A DNA stretch of 6,061 nt, from positions 1 to 6,061 of the forward strand of contig JALRDI010000324.1 in NCBI GenBank assembly GCA_023257035.1. Direction: 5' to 3'. Shown in pieces: positions 5,960-6,061 of this stretch; position 1 is the stretch's first letter; every line of letters starts with the position of its first letter. The translations under genes and the position numbers were made by a program. Source of the stretch: Ilumatobacteraceae bacterium (GTDB taxonomy: Bacteria; Actinomycetota; Acidimicrobiia; Acidimicrobiales; Ilumatobacteraceae). Below the pieces are notes generated by a model, which saw only the letters and a list, made by a program, of their open reading frames with translations, searched no databases and was not told the origin of the DNA.

Positions 5960-6061
5960 CTAGGAGAGGCGATCGATGCGTTGGAGCGAGATCACGACTT
6001 TTTGCTGCGGGGCGATGTCTTCACGGAGGATGTGATTCGCACCTGGATTCGCCACAAGCGG
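5960..6061 (+). pseudogene. glnA: Glutamine synthetase (GlnA, type I) C-terminal remnant, cut by the window edge
   Basis: The frame read from 5960 gives LGEAIDALERDHDFLL followed by RGDVFTEDVIRTWIRHKR. This matches the C-terminal region of type I glutamine synthetase, where 'SLxEALxALExDxxFLxxGxVFTxDxIxxWIxxKR' lies some 25-30 residues before the end. Glutamine synthetase makes glutamine from glutamate, ammonia and ATP and needs about 450 residues; its catalytic barrel precedes this segment. Here the same frame continues upstream only to a TGA at 5825-5827 and shows no glutamine synthetase sequence before 5960, only the SRP RNA and its promoter region. The only in-frame starts nearby are GTG 5912 and TTG 5981 (11 nt after AGGAGAGG at 5962-5969), neither of which could make an enzyme. 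A decayed duplicate, a recombination scar or an assembly joint fits best; a short functional peptide is less likely. The end of the gene lies outside the window. Confidence 0.75.

Noticed and set aside
5976..6035. ATG at 5976 with a well-spaced AGGAGAGG, suggesting a new gene start
   Set aside because: It runs only 19 codons before TGA at 6033-6035 and is out of frame with the glutamine synthetase-like segment. It could be a vestige or chance.
1..6061. CRISPR array, tRNA, insertion sequence or attachment site
   Set aside because: I saw no spaced direct repeats, tRNA cloverleaf, transposase motif or flanking terminal repeats anywhere in the window.

Overview
The window reads as a chromosomal segment of a moderately GC-rich actinomycete-like bacterium, possibly of the class Acidimicrobiia. 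The reasons are a stand-alone 5'-3' exonuclease beginning with an MHVHAVDGTYELF-type N-terminus, actinobacterial-style promoter candidates (TTGACA followed by GGCTACCCT) and a small-type bacterial SRP RNA. The lineage is inferred from style and is not proven.

Layout. Positions 1-88 hold the last 28 codons of a short-chain dehydrogenase/reductase on the + strand. It converges on a PolI-type 5'-3' exonuclease/flap nuclease gene on the - strand (126-1013). A 98-bp divergent intergenic region then carries two overlapping back-to-back promoter candidates in a 35-bp imperfect palindrome. From it runs a + strand operon (1112-4736) for the lower meta-cleavage pathway: 2-hydroxypenta-2,4-dienoate hydratase, acylating acetaldehyde dehydrogenase, 4-hydroxy-2-oxovalerate aldolase and a carbon-carbon bond hydrolase of the meta-cleavage-product family. 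A pirin-family cupin gene follows 63 bp later (4800-5750). On the - strand, tail to tail with pirin, is an SRP RNA gene (5769-5908). The right edge (about 5960-6061) encodes a glutamine synthetase C-terminus that has no room for the rest of the enzyme.

How the genes work together. The hydrolase would split a ring-cleavage product into a carboxylic acid and 2-hydroxypenta-2,4-dienoate. The hydratase makes 4-hydroxy-2-oxovalerate, the aldolase splits it to pyruvate and acetaldehyde, and the dehydrogenase turns acetaldehyde into acetyl-CoA. The first three genes are joined by 4-nt and 1-nt stop/start overlaps, in the order hydratase-dehydrogenase-aldolase also known from mhpDFE and hsaEGF. No ring-cleaving dioxygenase lies in the window, so the aromatic or steroid substrate cannot be named.

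There is no clearly undescribed system here. The points most worth a second look are the SRP RNA gene, the orphan glutamine synthetase tail beside it, the overlapping divergent promoters, and an Asn in the dehydrogenase where I recall an Asp in well-studied relatives.
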